DNA from: Gammaproteobacteria bacterium
Lineage (GTDB): Bacteria > Pseudomonadota > Gammaproteobacteria > SZUA-152
Length of the DNA stretch: 64,000 nucleotides
Assembly (NCBI GenBank): GCA_021647705.1
Contig: JAKIUF010000009.1
Coordinates: 1 to 64,000, forward strand
Reading direction: 5' to 3'
Position 1 is the first letter of the stretch. The number at the start of each line of letters is the position of its first letter. Below, in pieces: positions 44,297 through 53,618 of this stretch. The notes under the pieces were generated by a model. It saw only the letters and a program-made list of their open reading frames with translations. It was not told the origin of the DNA and did no database searches. The translations under genes and the position numbers were made by a program.

Positions 44297-45812
44297 AGTG
44301 GAGGCGATTGTTAACCGTAGTACAAATAGTGTTGATGGACTTACCTTTGCACTGGGAGGAGGGTTTTTAGTTTTATTATGTTTTATAGTTATTCTTTATA
44401 GTAATGGTGCAGCCTTATCGTTACGAGTAGTTTTTCCATTGGTAACTATATTCTTTACGAGTGTTTCATTATTTTATATTCTCATGGCAGGTAGTCGGAA
44501 TATATTTGAACCAGCTGTGCCTGCTACGGCAATGCTTGGTGTGCTTTTTGGAATCAGGCCAATCGTAATGATCGTGGTGGGGGATGTTGATTATTATTTA
44601 TTTGTGCCCATTTCTGAGCATCTGACTGAAGCCTTTTTTATAGGTATGTTAGGAACCCTAGCTTTTTTGTTTGGCTACCATATTAAACTAGGCGTAAATA
44701 AGTGGCCTGTTAACATGGGCAAGCAGCTAGTCCCAAAATATGATTCCAACAAAAAAAGGCTTCATATTTATATTGCGGCAATTAGTCTGGTTGCACTTAT
44801 TTTATTTTTTGTATATTTGTCGGCAGGAGGAGCCCCGTGGGAGCTGCTTCAAATGATGGCATCTGGCCGATCAACTGCCCTTGTCGATAAAGTTGCGATT
44901 AATTCAGAGTATCTTTCAGTGGCACCAATACTTTCTGCTTGTGCTGCAATATTAATGATTGCAGATTCACGCAGTGAAAGCTTAACAGGTTATAAAAAAA
45001 TAATTGTTCTTTTTTTAATCTTATTTCCGGTAATGGTTTTTATGCTAATGGGCGTTCGAAGATTCATTATTCCGTCTATTCTTATACCAATAGTTGTTTA
45101 TTATTTTATACGTAACAAAAGGCCATCGATTAAAATGGTGGTAGTAATAGCGCCAGTTATATTGGTTTTGATTTCCGCAATTCCCTATATGCGAACAGAA
45201 GGTGCAAGGAGTCAGGCGGGAGGGCTCACTAATTTTTTTGAATTTGCTATTAAAGAGCATAGGGAGCTTTTGTCAAATATACTGCTAAAACACGATACTG
45301 AAATGGTTTCTATACTTTCGGTAGAGGTAGGTGTTCTTAATGAAATGGATGATTTTTATTTTGGAAGAGCCACTGTTGGTGATCTTTTGATAGCCCCTAT
45401 CCCATCATCTTTGTTTCCGTGGAAGCCATCTACAGCACGAGATTTAATGCTAGTTGATGCATTTGGCAGCAAGTGTAATGCAACTGAAGGGGGACTATGC
45501 CCAGATTTTTCTATACTTGGCACTTTTTATCAAGATTTTTGGTATTTTGGTGTGGTTGGCGGTATGTTTTTTCTGGGGGTTGGCTCTCGTTGGCTTTGGG
45601 TGAAGTATCGAAGGGATCCTAGTAGTATGTTGAATATTATTAGTGTTTCGTGCTGGGCGGTTTTTATCCCGATTATTATTCGGGCAGGTTTTATGCCTGC
45701 ATTTGCATGGTTTTTATATTTTTTAATCCCGTGTGTTGTTGGGGTTTTTTTGTCTAGAAAAAGAAGGCAGAGGATGAGTTTTAATGAACTTGAAGATAAC
45801 AATACTGGTTGA
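44289..45812 (+). CDS. wzy: O-antigen/EPS polymerase (Wzy-like)
   Basis: 507 residues with about 11 transmembrane helices and a large loop near residues 300-390 carrying YMRTEGARSQAG and LFPWKPSTARDL, consistent with Wzy-type polymerases, which are poorly conserved in sequence. Assignment rests on topology, length and its place directly behind wzx. The 3' end overlaps the formyltransferase gene by 29 nt. Confidence 0.75.
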   Translation: MGRVEAIVNRSTNSVDGLTFALGGGFLVLLCFIVILYSNGAALSLRVVFPLVTIFFTSVSLFYILMAGSRNIFEPAVPATAMLGVLFGIRPIVMIVVGDVDYYLFVPISEHLTEAFFIGMLGTLAFLFGYHIKLGVNKWPVNMGKQLVPKYDSNKKRLHIYIAAISLVALILFFVYLSAGGAPWELLQMMASGRSTALVDKVAINSEYLSVAPILSACAAILMIADSRSESLTGYKKIIVLFLILFPVMVFMLMGVRRFIIPSILIPIVVYYFIRNKRPSIKMVVVIAPVILVLISAIPYMRTEGARSQAGGLTNFFEFAIKEHRELLSNILLKHDTEMVSILSVEVGVLNEMDDFYFGRATVGDLLIAPIPSSLFPWKPSTARDLMLVDAFGSKCNATEGGLCPDFSILGTFYQDFWYFGVVGGMFFLGVGSRWLWVKYRRDPSSMLNIISVSCWAVFIPIIIRAGFMPAFAWFLYFLIPCVVGVFLSRKRRQRMSFNELEDNNTG

Positions 45813-46434
45813 TACGATTGATAGCTGGATTCATCCGTGGGCAAAAGCTCTAAAAGATCAGTTTGATGCAATAGGCCATTCTGTATCTTATGTAGGATCA
45901 GCAAATGAAATTGATAATGGCGACATTGCATTCTTACTAGGCTGCATAAAATTGGTGTCAGATGACATATTGCATAAAAACAAATTTAATCTGGTGGTTC
46001 ACCCAAGTGATTTACCTAAAGGTAAAGGCTTTTCTCCAGTCGCATGGCAGGTGCTAGAGGGGAAGAAAGAAATCCCGGTTGTGATGTTTGATGCCGTGCC
46101 AGAAGTTGATGCTGGAGATGTATATTTACGTGATGTAATCAGATTGGATGGCACAGAATTAAATAAAGAAATTAAAGATAAACAAGGTATTTGTACCCTT
46201 TTCATGTGTATGAAATTCGTTGAACATTATGATGGGTTGGTACCCGAGTCTCAAAATGGGAATGAAAGCTTTTATAAACGAAGAACAAAAGAAGATAGCC
46301 GATTAGATCCTGAGAAGACGATAGCTGAACAATTTGATTTGTTAAGGGTTGTGGATAACGATAGGTACCCCGCATTTTTTTATCTGAATGGTGAGAGATA
46401 TATACTGCATGTATTTAAAGACAATTTATTGTAG
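45784..46434 (+). CDS. Sugar N-formyltransferase-like protein
   Basis: 216 residues related to methionyl-tRNA formyltransferase-type enzymes. The core reads FNLVVHPSDLPKGKGFSPV followed by AWQVLEGKKEIPV and DAGDVYLRD, giving the family His and Asp. The catalytic triad normally has N-x-H; here Asn precedes His by four residues, which is unusual. Placed with a 4-aminotransferase in the same cluster, it may formylate the 4-amino group of a dTDP-sugar, as VioF or FdtF-type enzymes do (inference). Confidence 0.72.
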   Translation: MNLKITILVDTIDSWIHPWAKALKDQFDAIGHSVSYVGSANEIDNGDIAFLLGCIKLVSDDILHKNKFNLVVHPSDLPKGKGFSPVAWQVLEGKKEIPVVMFDAVPEVDAGDVYLRDVIRLDGTELNKEIKDKQGICTLFMCMKFVEHYDGLVPESQNGNESFYKRRTKEDSRLDPEKTIAEQFDLLRVVDNDRYPAFFYLNGERYILHVFKDNLL

Positions 46435-46513
46435 CGCTTAAAGTTTGTGGGAAACGGAATGATAAATTTAATGTAAGTGGATATGATGCTCAAATGTGTC
46501 GGGATAATGTCAA

Positions 46514-47413
46514 ATGAATAAAGCTCCTATAGCGCTTTTTGTATATAACCGCCCAGAGCATACAAAAAAAACATTAGAATATTTGAAAAATAACTACGGC
46601 GCATTAGATAGCGACCTTTATATATTCTCAGATGGGCCTCGTACCATGAGAGATGTGGATCGAGTATCTGAAGTTAGAGATATCGTTAATAATATTGATG
46701 GATTTAATCGCATTACTGTGAACGAAAAAAATGACAACTGTGGGCTCGCCAACTCTATTATATGTGGCGTAACAGAACTTTGTGATAATTACGGAAAAGT
46801 TATTGTTGTTGAGGATGATCTTCTAACTTCCCCATATTTTTTGACATATATGAATGATGCCTTAGAGAAATATGAGAAAATAGATAGGGTTATGCATATA
46901 TCTGGGTATATGTTTCCTGTAGATAATGCTATGTCTTTACCCGATGCATTTTTTCTTCGTATGACATCAAGTTGGGGTTGGGCAACCTGGAAAAGGGCAT
47001 GGGATAATTTTGAGCCGTCTGCTGAGCATCTTTTAAAAAAAATAGATTCAGCTGATTTAAAAAGTGAATTTGATATTATGAGTACATTTAATTATAAAAA
47101 AATGCTTAAAAAGCAATGTAATGGCGCTATAGATTCGTGGGCGGTACGTTGGTATGCAAGTGTTTTTTTGAAAAATAGCCTGGGTCTTTTTCCATCTCAC
47201 TCTTACGTGAAAAATATAGGTTTTGACGATTCTGGGGTTCATTGTGGCAAAGTTAATCATTACGATGTCGGGTTGAGTAAAAAAAGTAAAATTAGAATGC
47301 CGATAGATCTTGTTGCTAGTGATAAAGCAAATATTTTATTACAGAAGTATTATCTTAAAACAAGAGAACCAATGTATAAAAAGATTATTAGAAAGTTATG
47401 GAAAATGGTGTGA
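46514..47413 (+). CDS. GT-A fold glycosyltransferase
   Basis: 299 residues. Opening PIALFVYNRPEHTKKTLEYL and LYIFSDGPR, then VIVVEDDLLTSPYFL with an EDD metal-binding motif, and WGWATWKRAWDNFE, the typical set of a GT2/GNT-I-like sugar transferase. Donor and acceptor are unknown. It is A/T-rich like its neighbours. Confidence 0.82.
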   Translation: MNKAPIALFVYNRPEHTKKTLEYLKNNYGALDSDLYIFSDGPRTMRDVDRVSEVRDIVNNIDGFNRITVNEKNDNCGLANSIICGVTELCDNYGKVIVVEDDLLTSPYFLTYMNDALEKYEKIDRVMHISGYMFPVDNAMSLPDAFFLRMTSSWGWATWKRAWDNFEPSAEHLLKKIDSADLKSEFDIMSTFNYKKMLKKQCNGAIDSWAVRWYASVFLKNSLGLFPSHSYVKNIGFDDSGVHCGKVNHYDVGLSKKSKIRMPIDLVASDKANILLQKYYLKTREPMYKKIIRKLWKMV

Positions 47414-47452
47414 GTTATTGAAATTAATATGTCAGATTCAGATTGTTAGGCC

Positions 47453-48733
47453 ATGAATATTTGTATATTGACATCGTCTGATGGACGCTACGGTGGGTTT
47501 TCTGCCATTGTACGGTTCCATAAAAACCTCAAGAGGTTTGGTCATAATTCTGTAATGTTGGTGGCTAATAAACAGTCAGAAGATGATGATGTTACAGAGG
47601 TTAGTAAATCAAAATACTTACTTAATAAAGTGTTTTTGTATGCTAATCGCTTGTTCCGGAAGTGCGTGGAGAAAAATCATGAGCCTGAATATTATTTTGA
47701 GCATTCAAACATTAATTTCTATTCGGGGAGAGAGTTATTAAAAAAAATGCCATTTAAACCTGATGTCATTATTGTCGGTTGGGTCGATGGGTTTATTACT
47801 CCAAAGATATTGCATGACTTATCTCGCGTAATCAATGTGCCTATAATCTGGTATTTGATGGATATGGCTCCATTAACGGGTGGCTGTCATTTTTCTTGGG
47901 GTTGTATAAAATACATGGACGGGTGTGGAGGTTGTCCTGCAATTGAGTCCGGGCATGAAAATGATGCTTCAAGAAAAAATATACTTGTTAAACAAAATCT
48001 TATGGAAAAAACCAATCTTGTGGTTGTTTCCGCAACAGAGTGGCTTGATAAACAAGCAAAAAAATCATCGGTATTCAAAGGAAAAAATATATTAAAAATT
48101 ATGCTTGGTGTGGATAAGGAAATATTTTCCCCTACCTCGCGAGTTGGTGCAAGAATGAGTCTTAACCTCCCGTTGGATTCAAAAGTTTTGTTCGTTGGTG
48201 CAACATCATTGAGTTTTAAAAGGAAGGGTGTGGCCTATCTATACCAGGCGCTGGAACTGTTGGATAAAAAAATTGATGTGCGAAAGAAGAAAATTCTAAT
48301 ACTGAGCGCGGGTTCGGGAGATGGTGAAGAAGTTCGGGGGCGGATAAGTAAGAACTTTCAACACGTACATTTGGGGTATCTGAAAAATGATTGTTCGCTT
48401 GCACTAGCATATCAGGCTTCTAATTTATATGTCTGTCCGTCTATCGAAGATTCGGGACCAATGATGATTAATGAGTCTATGATGTGTGGTACACCAGTTG
48501 TTTCTTTTGAAATGGGGGGTGCATTTGACTTGGTTCATACAGGTATTACAGGATATCGAGCGAGCCTTAAAAATAACGAGGACCTAGCTACCGGGATTGC
48601 ATATATTTTAGCTTTGCCTGAGGAAGATGAGAGAGAAATGGTTCGCCAATGTAGAAAAATTGCATTGAAGTACTGTAGTCCCAAGGCGCAAGTTGATTCT
48701 TTTAATAGGCTTTTCGCAGAAATAGTGAAGTAG
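47453..48733 (+). CDS. GT4-family glycosyltransferase
   Basis: 426 residues with GT-B fold. N-terminal ILTSSDGRYGGFSAIVRFHK and the GT4 C-terminal core PSIEDSGPMMINESMMCGTPVVSF, where E-x7-E binds the nucleotide sugar, then GGAFDLVHTGITGYRA. A Cys-rich segment (GGCHFSWGCIKYMDGCGGCP, residues about 143-162) occurs in a GT4 subgroup of capsule loci and may bind metal. Confidence 0.86.
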   Translation: MNICILTSSDGRYGGFSAIVRFHKNLKRFGHNSVMLVANKQSEDDDVTEVSKSKYLLNKVFLYANRLFRKCVEKNHEPEYYFEHSNINFYSGRELLKKMPFKPDVIIVGWVDGFITPKILHDLSRVINVPIIWYLMDMAPLTGGCHFSWGCIKYMDGCGGCPAIESGHENDASRKNILVKQNLMEKTNLVVVSATEWLDKQAKKSSVFKGKNILKIMLGVDKEIFSPTSRVGARMSLNLPLDSKVLFVGATSLSFKRKGVAYLYQALELLDKKIDVRKKKILILSAGSGDGEEVRGRISKNFQHVHLGYLKNDCSLALAYQASNLYVCPSIEDSGPMMINESMMCGTPVVSFEMGGAFDLVHTGITGYRASLKNNEDLATGIAYILALPEEDEREMVRQCRKIALKYCSPKAQVDSFNRLFAEIVK

Positions 48734-48834
48734 TAAAAAATAGAACAGGCTACAGCTCAAAAGATTGTAAAATTGCTTAGTCGCGGTTTCCTTTGAGCAG
48801 ATAAAATATTAATATTATTTTGGTATAAATCAGT

Positions 48835-49980
48835 ATGCGTAAAATTAATTTTAATGAGCCATATTTGGCAGGTCAAGAATTAGAATATATCAAACAAGTC
48901 TTCGATAATAAACAGTTTGGTGGAAATGGGCCCTTCACTAAAAAGGTGGAGCGCCTGCTACAAGAACGATACTCAGTTGAGAAGGTTTTGTTAACTGATA
49001 GCTGTACCTCAGCGCTTGAGATGTCTGCATTATTATTGGAGATTGGTGTGGGAGATGAAGTAATTCTTCCGTCATACACTTTTTCTACTACTGCATCAGC
49101 ATTTCTTCGTACAGGATGTACACTTGTTTTTGCGGAAATTAACCCAAAAAATATGATGATTGACCCAATAGATGTAGAGCGAAAAATTACTCGCAATACA
49201 AAAGTTATAGCTCCCATTCACTATGGTGGAATAGCAGCTGATGTTGTACGTCTAAGAAAGATATGTGATGAAAATGGGGTAACATTAGTTGAAGATGCGG
49301 CTCAGGCCCTTGATTCATACTTAGATGAAAAGCCGCTTGGTACCTTTGGGGCGCTTGGTTGTTTTTCATTCCATGAGACAAAAAATATACATGCAGGATT
49401 ATCGGGTGCGCTATTTGTAAACGATTCAGATTTTGCCGATCGAGCTACTTATATCCGGGAAAGAGGAACGAATAGAGAGCAGGTACTAAAAGGTTTAGCA
49501 GACAAATACTCATGGGTTGAATTAGGTTCTAGTTTTTATCCCACTGAGTTCCAAGCAGCTTTTCTTTTTGCGCAGCTCAAATCGTTAGACGAGAATACTC
49601 TTAAGCGCCGAGATATATATGATGAATACAACGTTCAGCTCCTTCCTCTTGCCGAGAATAATTATTTCTCCTTACCGGAGCTTCCGATAGGTAATAAGAT
49701 AAATTATCATGCATATTTCATCATTTTTAATGATGAACTTCAATGTGATTATGTCAGAGAGTCCCTCGCTAATGATGGGGTTTCGGCATATATTGGTTAT
49801 GTTCCTTTACATTCTTCCCCAATGGGAAAGAAATTAGGCTATATGCCTGATGACTTACCACTGACTGAAGAATATGCCAAGAGAGTGCTGAGATTGCCAT
49901 TCCATAATAATATGGATATAGATGACGTCCAGTATGTCAGTGAGAAAATTAAGCGATATACGAGGGAGTTTTCGGATTGA
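48835..49980 (+). CDS. wecE: WecE-type dTDP-4-keto-sugar 4-aminotransferase
   Basis: 381 residues, close to E. coli WecE/RffA (376). The DegT/DnrJ fold is clear: VLLTDSCTSALEMSALLLEI, DEVILPSYTFSTTASAF, VEDAAQALDSYL, then the PLP lysine in CFSFHETKNIHAG and EIGSSFYPTEFQAAFLFAQL-like text (WVELGSSFYPTEFQAA). Similarity to WecE rather than to C3 enzymes suggests transfer to C4, giving a 4-amino-4,6-dideoxyhexose. Two deoxysugar genes follow at once, so the substrate could be the 2-deoxy keto sugar instead. Confidence 0.85.
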   Translation: MRKINFNEPYLAGQELEYIKQVFDNKQFGGNGPFTKKVERLLQERYSVEKVLLTDSCTSALEMSALLLEIGVGDEVILPSYTFSTTASAFLRTGCTLVFAEINPKNMMIDPIDVERKITRNTKVIAPIHYGGIAADVVRLRKICDENGVTLVEDAAQALDSYLDEKPLGTFGALGCFSFHETKNIHAGLSGALFVNDSDFADRATYIRERGTNREQVLKGLADKYSWVELGSSFYPTEFQAAFLFAQLKSLDENTLKRRDIYDEYNVQLLPLAENNYFSLPELPIGNKINYHAYFIIFNDELQCDYVRESLANDGVSAYIGYVPLHSSPMGKKLGYMPDDLPLTEEYAKRVLRLPFHNNMDIDDVQYVSEKIKRYTREFSD

Positions 49981-50747
49981 AATATCAAGATTGTGTCAGT
50001 GAGTTTACCAGGTACTTGAAAGAAGAGTGTCCCGAAGTAGTGCATGATTTGTTGCGTATTGAGACTCAGGTGGAATCTTGGTTCGATTGGTCACAAATTG
50101 CCACATTAGCCCAAGTTATTGAGTGGTACGAAACAATAAAAAATAATTGTAATATGACAATTGAAGAAATAAAGCTTGATGATTGTCGTGGTTGGCATTT
50201 TAATAATACCGACGGATGGATTAAGCATGAAAGCGGTGAGTTTTTTATGGTGCAAGGTCTGCGCATAAGCCAATCGGGCTCTCGTGAGGTGGGTTCAGGG
50301 GGATGGGACCAGCCCATATTGACCCAAGTTGGATTAGATGGTGGTCTGTTAGGTATCTTGAGAAAAAGAATTAAGGGTGTCCCGCACTATCTTCTTGAAG
50401 CTAAAGCTGAGCCAGGGAATCCTGATTTGGTTCAAATAAGTCCAACATTACAGGCAACATTTAGCAATCTTCGATGTGCGCATAAAGGCCGGAGACCTTT
50501 GTTTGCAGATCTGTTTGAGCATCCAGAGAAAACAAAGTCGAATGTTTTGTTTGATCAGTGGATGTCGGAAGATGGAGGGCGTTTATATAAAAAACGTAAT
50601 AAGGGTCTTTTGGTGGAGGTTGATAAGGACTATGAAATTGAAGATAGGGAGACTTTCCAGTGGTTTAGCCTTTGGCAAATTAAGCAACTGATCAAAACTA
50701 ACTCGTGGGTAAATCCACATGTTAGAGGTATAATTTCACACTTATAA
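49977..50747 (+). CDS. Half-length NDP-hexose 2,3-dehydratase
   Basis: 256 residues from a TTG start that overlaps the wecE stop by 4 nt. The sequence GSREVGSGGWDQPIL, then GVPHYLLEAKAEPGNPDLVQ and ISPTLQATFSNLR is the hallmark of NDP-hexose 2,3-dehydratases (EvaA, TylX3, Gra-Orf27), which remove the C2 hydroxyl of NDP-4-keto-6-deoxyglucose. Known members are about 460-490 residues with two homologous halves; this is one half. It could act as a homodimer of halves. Such genes are mostly known from antibiotic deoxysugar pathways. Confidence 0.82.
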   Translation: MKYQDCVSEFTRYLKEECPEVVHDLLRIETQVESWFDWSQIATLAQVIEWYETIKNNCNMTIEEIKLDDCRGWHFNNTDGWIKHESGEFFMVQGLRISQSGSREVGSGGWDQPILTQVGLDGGLLGILRKRIKGVPHYLLEAKAEPGNPDLVQISPTLQATFSNLRCAHKGRRPLFADLFEHPEKTKSNVLFDQWMSEDGGRLYKKRNKGLLVEVDKDYEIEDRETFQWFSLWQIKQLIKTNSWVNPHVRGIISHL

Positions 50748-50761
50748 TTTCAGGTATATCT

Positions 50762-51736
50762 ATGAAAATTGCGGTTTGGGGTTTAGGTTCACATGCGCTG
50801 AAAAATACATTGCCGGCACTTGCAAAAACGCCAACTGTAGATGTGATTGGAGTTTTTTCACGAAATACTGAAGTAGTCCAAGCTAATGCTCTTAAATATG
50901 GCTGTAAATCATATGCGAGTAGCGAATTGTTGCTTGCTGACTCTGATATAGAAGGTGTGTATCTTGCGACTCCTATTGCTTTACATTATACGGAAGGAAA
51001 GAGAATTCTTGAGGCCGGTAAACATTTATTTGTCGAAAAGTCAAGCGTAACATGCTTGAAGGATGCAGAAACTCTTGTAGGTTTAGCTAAGTCTAAAGGT
51101 TTGGTTATTGCTGAATGCTTTATGTATAAGTATCACAATCAGTGTAAGAAACTGTTGGATATTATAGAAAGTGGTGAGCTTGGTGCTGTTAGGCAAATAC
51201 ATGCACGTTTTGGGTTTCCACATCTAAGTGCCAATGATATTCGTTATAAGAAAGAATTAGGAGGTGGAGCGCTGTTGGATGCTGGCACGTATACGATTTC
51301 CTTTGCAACGTTATTTGCAAAGAGTAATATTAAATTACGCGCATCGACACTGGCGTCTCAGGTGAATTACGAAGTAGATACGGATGGCATAGCATTGTTT
51401 ACCCTTAATGGTAATATTTCTTTTGTGGCTTCTTGGGGGTTTGGAAGAAGCTATAAGAATGAAATAGAAGTTTGGGGTGAAGAGGGAACACTTTATGCAA
51501 ATCGTTTTTTTTCAAAACCAGAAGGCCTCGGAACAGAAATAATGATATCTAAACAAGTTGGTGATTACGTCGTAAATTGCCCACCGGAAAATCATTTTGT
51601 TTCGATGTTTAGAGACTTTTCAGAAGCAGTTTATGATGCCGGTATTAGGGGGGCGCTTCGAAAAAATCTGATTGCGCAAGCTCTTATTGTTGAGAATGTA
51701 TTAAAAAATTCAATGGCCCTAGGTGATTCACAATAA
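50762..51736 (+). CDS. Gfo/Idh/MocA oxidoreductase, probable 3-ketoreductase
   Basis: 324 residues. Rossmann start KIAVWGLGSHALKNTLPALA, EKSSVTCLKDAETLV with the EK of the family, YKYHNQCKKLLDII and GGGALLDAGTYTISFA. In 2,6-dideoxysugar pathways a Gfo/Idh/MocA enzyme (KijD10, TylC1-type) reduces the C3 keto group right after 2,3-dehydration. The gene lies 14 nt after the dehydratase, supporting that order. Substrate specificity is inferred from context. Confidence 0.83.
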   Translation: MKIAVWGLGSHALKNTLPALAKTPTVDVIGVFSRNTEVVQANALKYGCKSYASSELLLADSDIEGVYLATPIALHYTEGKRILEAGKHLFVEKSSVTCLKDAETLVGLAKSKGLVIAECFMYKYHNQCKKLLDIIESGELGAVRQIHARFGFPHLSANDIRYKKELGGGALLDAGTYTISFATLFAKSNIKLRASTLASQVNYEVDTDGIALFTLNGNISFVASWGFGRSYKNEIEVWGEEGTLYANRFFSKPEGLGTEIMISKQVGDYVVNCPPENHFVSMFRDFSEAVYDAGIRGALRKNLIAQALIVENVLKNSMALGDSQ

Positions 51737-52001
51737 TTTCTGTCTGAGATTGAGTGAGGAATTACTCTCAATGAAGTTATAAGGTTTAAACCGCCAGTTT
51801 ATCGGGTGATGTTTTCTGTAGAATACTAAATTTCGAAATTATGGGAAATTAAGTTACAAGTACGGAAGTGAAAAGAGGCTTAGGTTTTTTAACATAGGAT
51901 CTGTGTAATTTGGGGTGGCGGTCGATGGTGAAAGATAAAATGAATTTGAATTTGTGTTTTTCGATATTTTTGAACGAGGTGGCGGCTTTGCTTAGCTTTA
52001 G

Positions 52002-52730
52002 ATGTACGTGTTAAATCAAAAACTCCAAAAATTATTTAAGATACTTGGGTGCCCATTTTATACGCTTGCACTTGGCAGAGGTGTTGCGGCAGCTGTTGAA
52101 CATGAGAAAATGCTATCAAATTTGTCTAGTTCAGTGATTGTTGATGTGGGGGCAAATCGTGGGCAGTTTGCGCTTGTGGCGAGAAAGGTTTTTCCAGCTT
52201 CGTACATTTATTCATTTGAGCCACTTGAAGGTCCCGCGAAAAAATACCAAAGTGTTTTTAGGAGTGATAAAAAATCTATTTTGTTTCATCAGGCAATCGG
52301 ACCTAAAAAAGATATAACAAACATTCATGTGTCAAAACGCGATGACTCATCTTCGTTGTTGCCGATAACTTCGACACAATCATCACTATTCCCTGGAACA
52401 GAAGAACGTGACATTGTGAAGGTTCAAGTTTCCCCATTGTGTGAGGTTTTATCAAAAAATAAATTACAAGGGCCCGCTTTGCTAAAGATGGATGTGCAGG
52501 GTTTTGAGCTTGAAGCTTTACGTGGTTGCGAAGAATTGATTGGACAATTTCGAGATATTTATGTGGAGTGTTCTTTTAGGGAGTTGTATAAGGGGCAGGC
52601 GATGGTAGATGAGATTATTGAATATTTAAAGGAAAGGTCTTTTTTCCTGTTTGGTGTATATAATGTGTCTTATGATAAAAATGGCTTGGCGATTCAGGCG
52701 GATTTCCATTTTAGATTGGTAACTGCCTAA
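52002..52730 (+). CDS. FkbM family methyltransferase (second copy)
   Basis: 242 residues. SAM motif VIVDVGANRGQFALVARKVF, YSFEPLEGPAKKY, then LLKMDVQGFELEALRGCEEL, the standard FkbM end. It is only distantly similar to the first FkbM protein at 42159 and shorter. Upstream, 51737-52001 contains no gene. Likely an O-methyltransferase for another position of the repeat unit (inference). Confidence 0.85.
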   Translation: MYVLNQKLQKLFKILGCPFYTLALGRGVAAAVEHEKMLSNLSSSVIVDVGANRGQFALVARKVFPASYIYSFEPLEGPAKKYQSVFRSDKKSILFHQAIGPKKDITNIHVSKRDDSSSLLPITSTQSSLFPGTEERDIVKVQVSPLCEVLSKNKLQGPALLKMDVQGFELEALRGCEELIGQFRDIYVECSFRELYKGQAMVDEIIEYLKERSFFLFGVYNVSYDKNGLAIQADFHFRLVTA

Positions 52731-52795
52731 ATATATTCTACCGGCGGCAGCCAAAATGTTGTGTATGATTGCTGTAGAAAGAATACAATGTGAAA

Positions 52796-53618
52796 TAAGA
52801 AAGCACTAACAATGGGTATCGCAGGGCAGGATGAAGCCTATCTGGCGGGTTTTTTATTAGAAATAAGATTATGAAGTTTGCGGATTTAAATGTCGAGTAT
52901 TTTTATTTAACTTTCCATCGTCAGGTTTAAACCACGGGCTTTAGCAGTGATACTATCTCGAAAAGACTGAAGAGGAGCATGGGTTGCAGATCATACAGTA
53001 CACCAAACTAGAGTATCTAGTTGTATGGATTACAAAAAATTTAAAATGGAACCAAAATCGGCTGCGTCATTTCGGCGACGCGTATTCGGACTTTCAGTCC
53101 GTTATTTAGGCCCACTACCTTTAGACTGTAGTTGTTTAGTATGAATCCCGCGTCAAAAGGGAAGCTTTAGTCACCCGAAAAACCACGCGTGCCTTGCCGC
53201 GTATTAGTCTAGGGCTTCAGGATTGTCTTTGAATTGGGCAGCATGAAGCCTTTACGCTACTGAGACATGCGGAGGACTATCTGGAGATGCAGTGTAATAT
53301 TGCAACAGGAGTGTCCTAAGGGTTTCTGTATTGTGCTCGGTGTGCGTTTTGTCAATGCAGCTTATGGGCTATCTGAGGGGGTCTATTCGTTGGCAGAATA
53401 AAGACGACGAAAAGGGCTGCGATACTGAAACAGATCATGCGCTATTGCCTTTGTTTCGCGTTATTTTTGGCCCACTAGACAGTGGAAACATTATTCGGTG
53501 AACCGACTGAAGTAAAAGAAAAATTAGGTCCGGCACATCGACGATTACATGCGAAGAAATGGTTCATGAAATGATGGAAAATGATCTTGAGTTGATAAAA
53601 CGAGATACTCTAAATTAA
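52796..53618 (+). pseudogene. Heavily decayed gmd copy
   Basis: Nucleotide stretches align collinearly to the intact gmd downstream: 52796-52870 to its 5' end (GGGCAGGATGAAGCCTATCT versus GGACAGGATGGAGCCTATCT), 53165-53235 to about 55459-55530, 53430-53445 to GATACTGAAACAG, and 53551-53618 to the 3' end (GAAGAAATGGTTCATGA). Between these there are many stops and frameshifts and about 230 bases net loss. The last codon TAA overlaps the ATG of wcaI (TAATG), so this gene was once coupled to wcaI. No protein product is expected. Confidence 0.85.
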
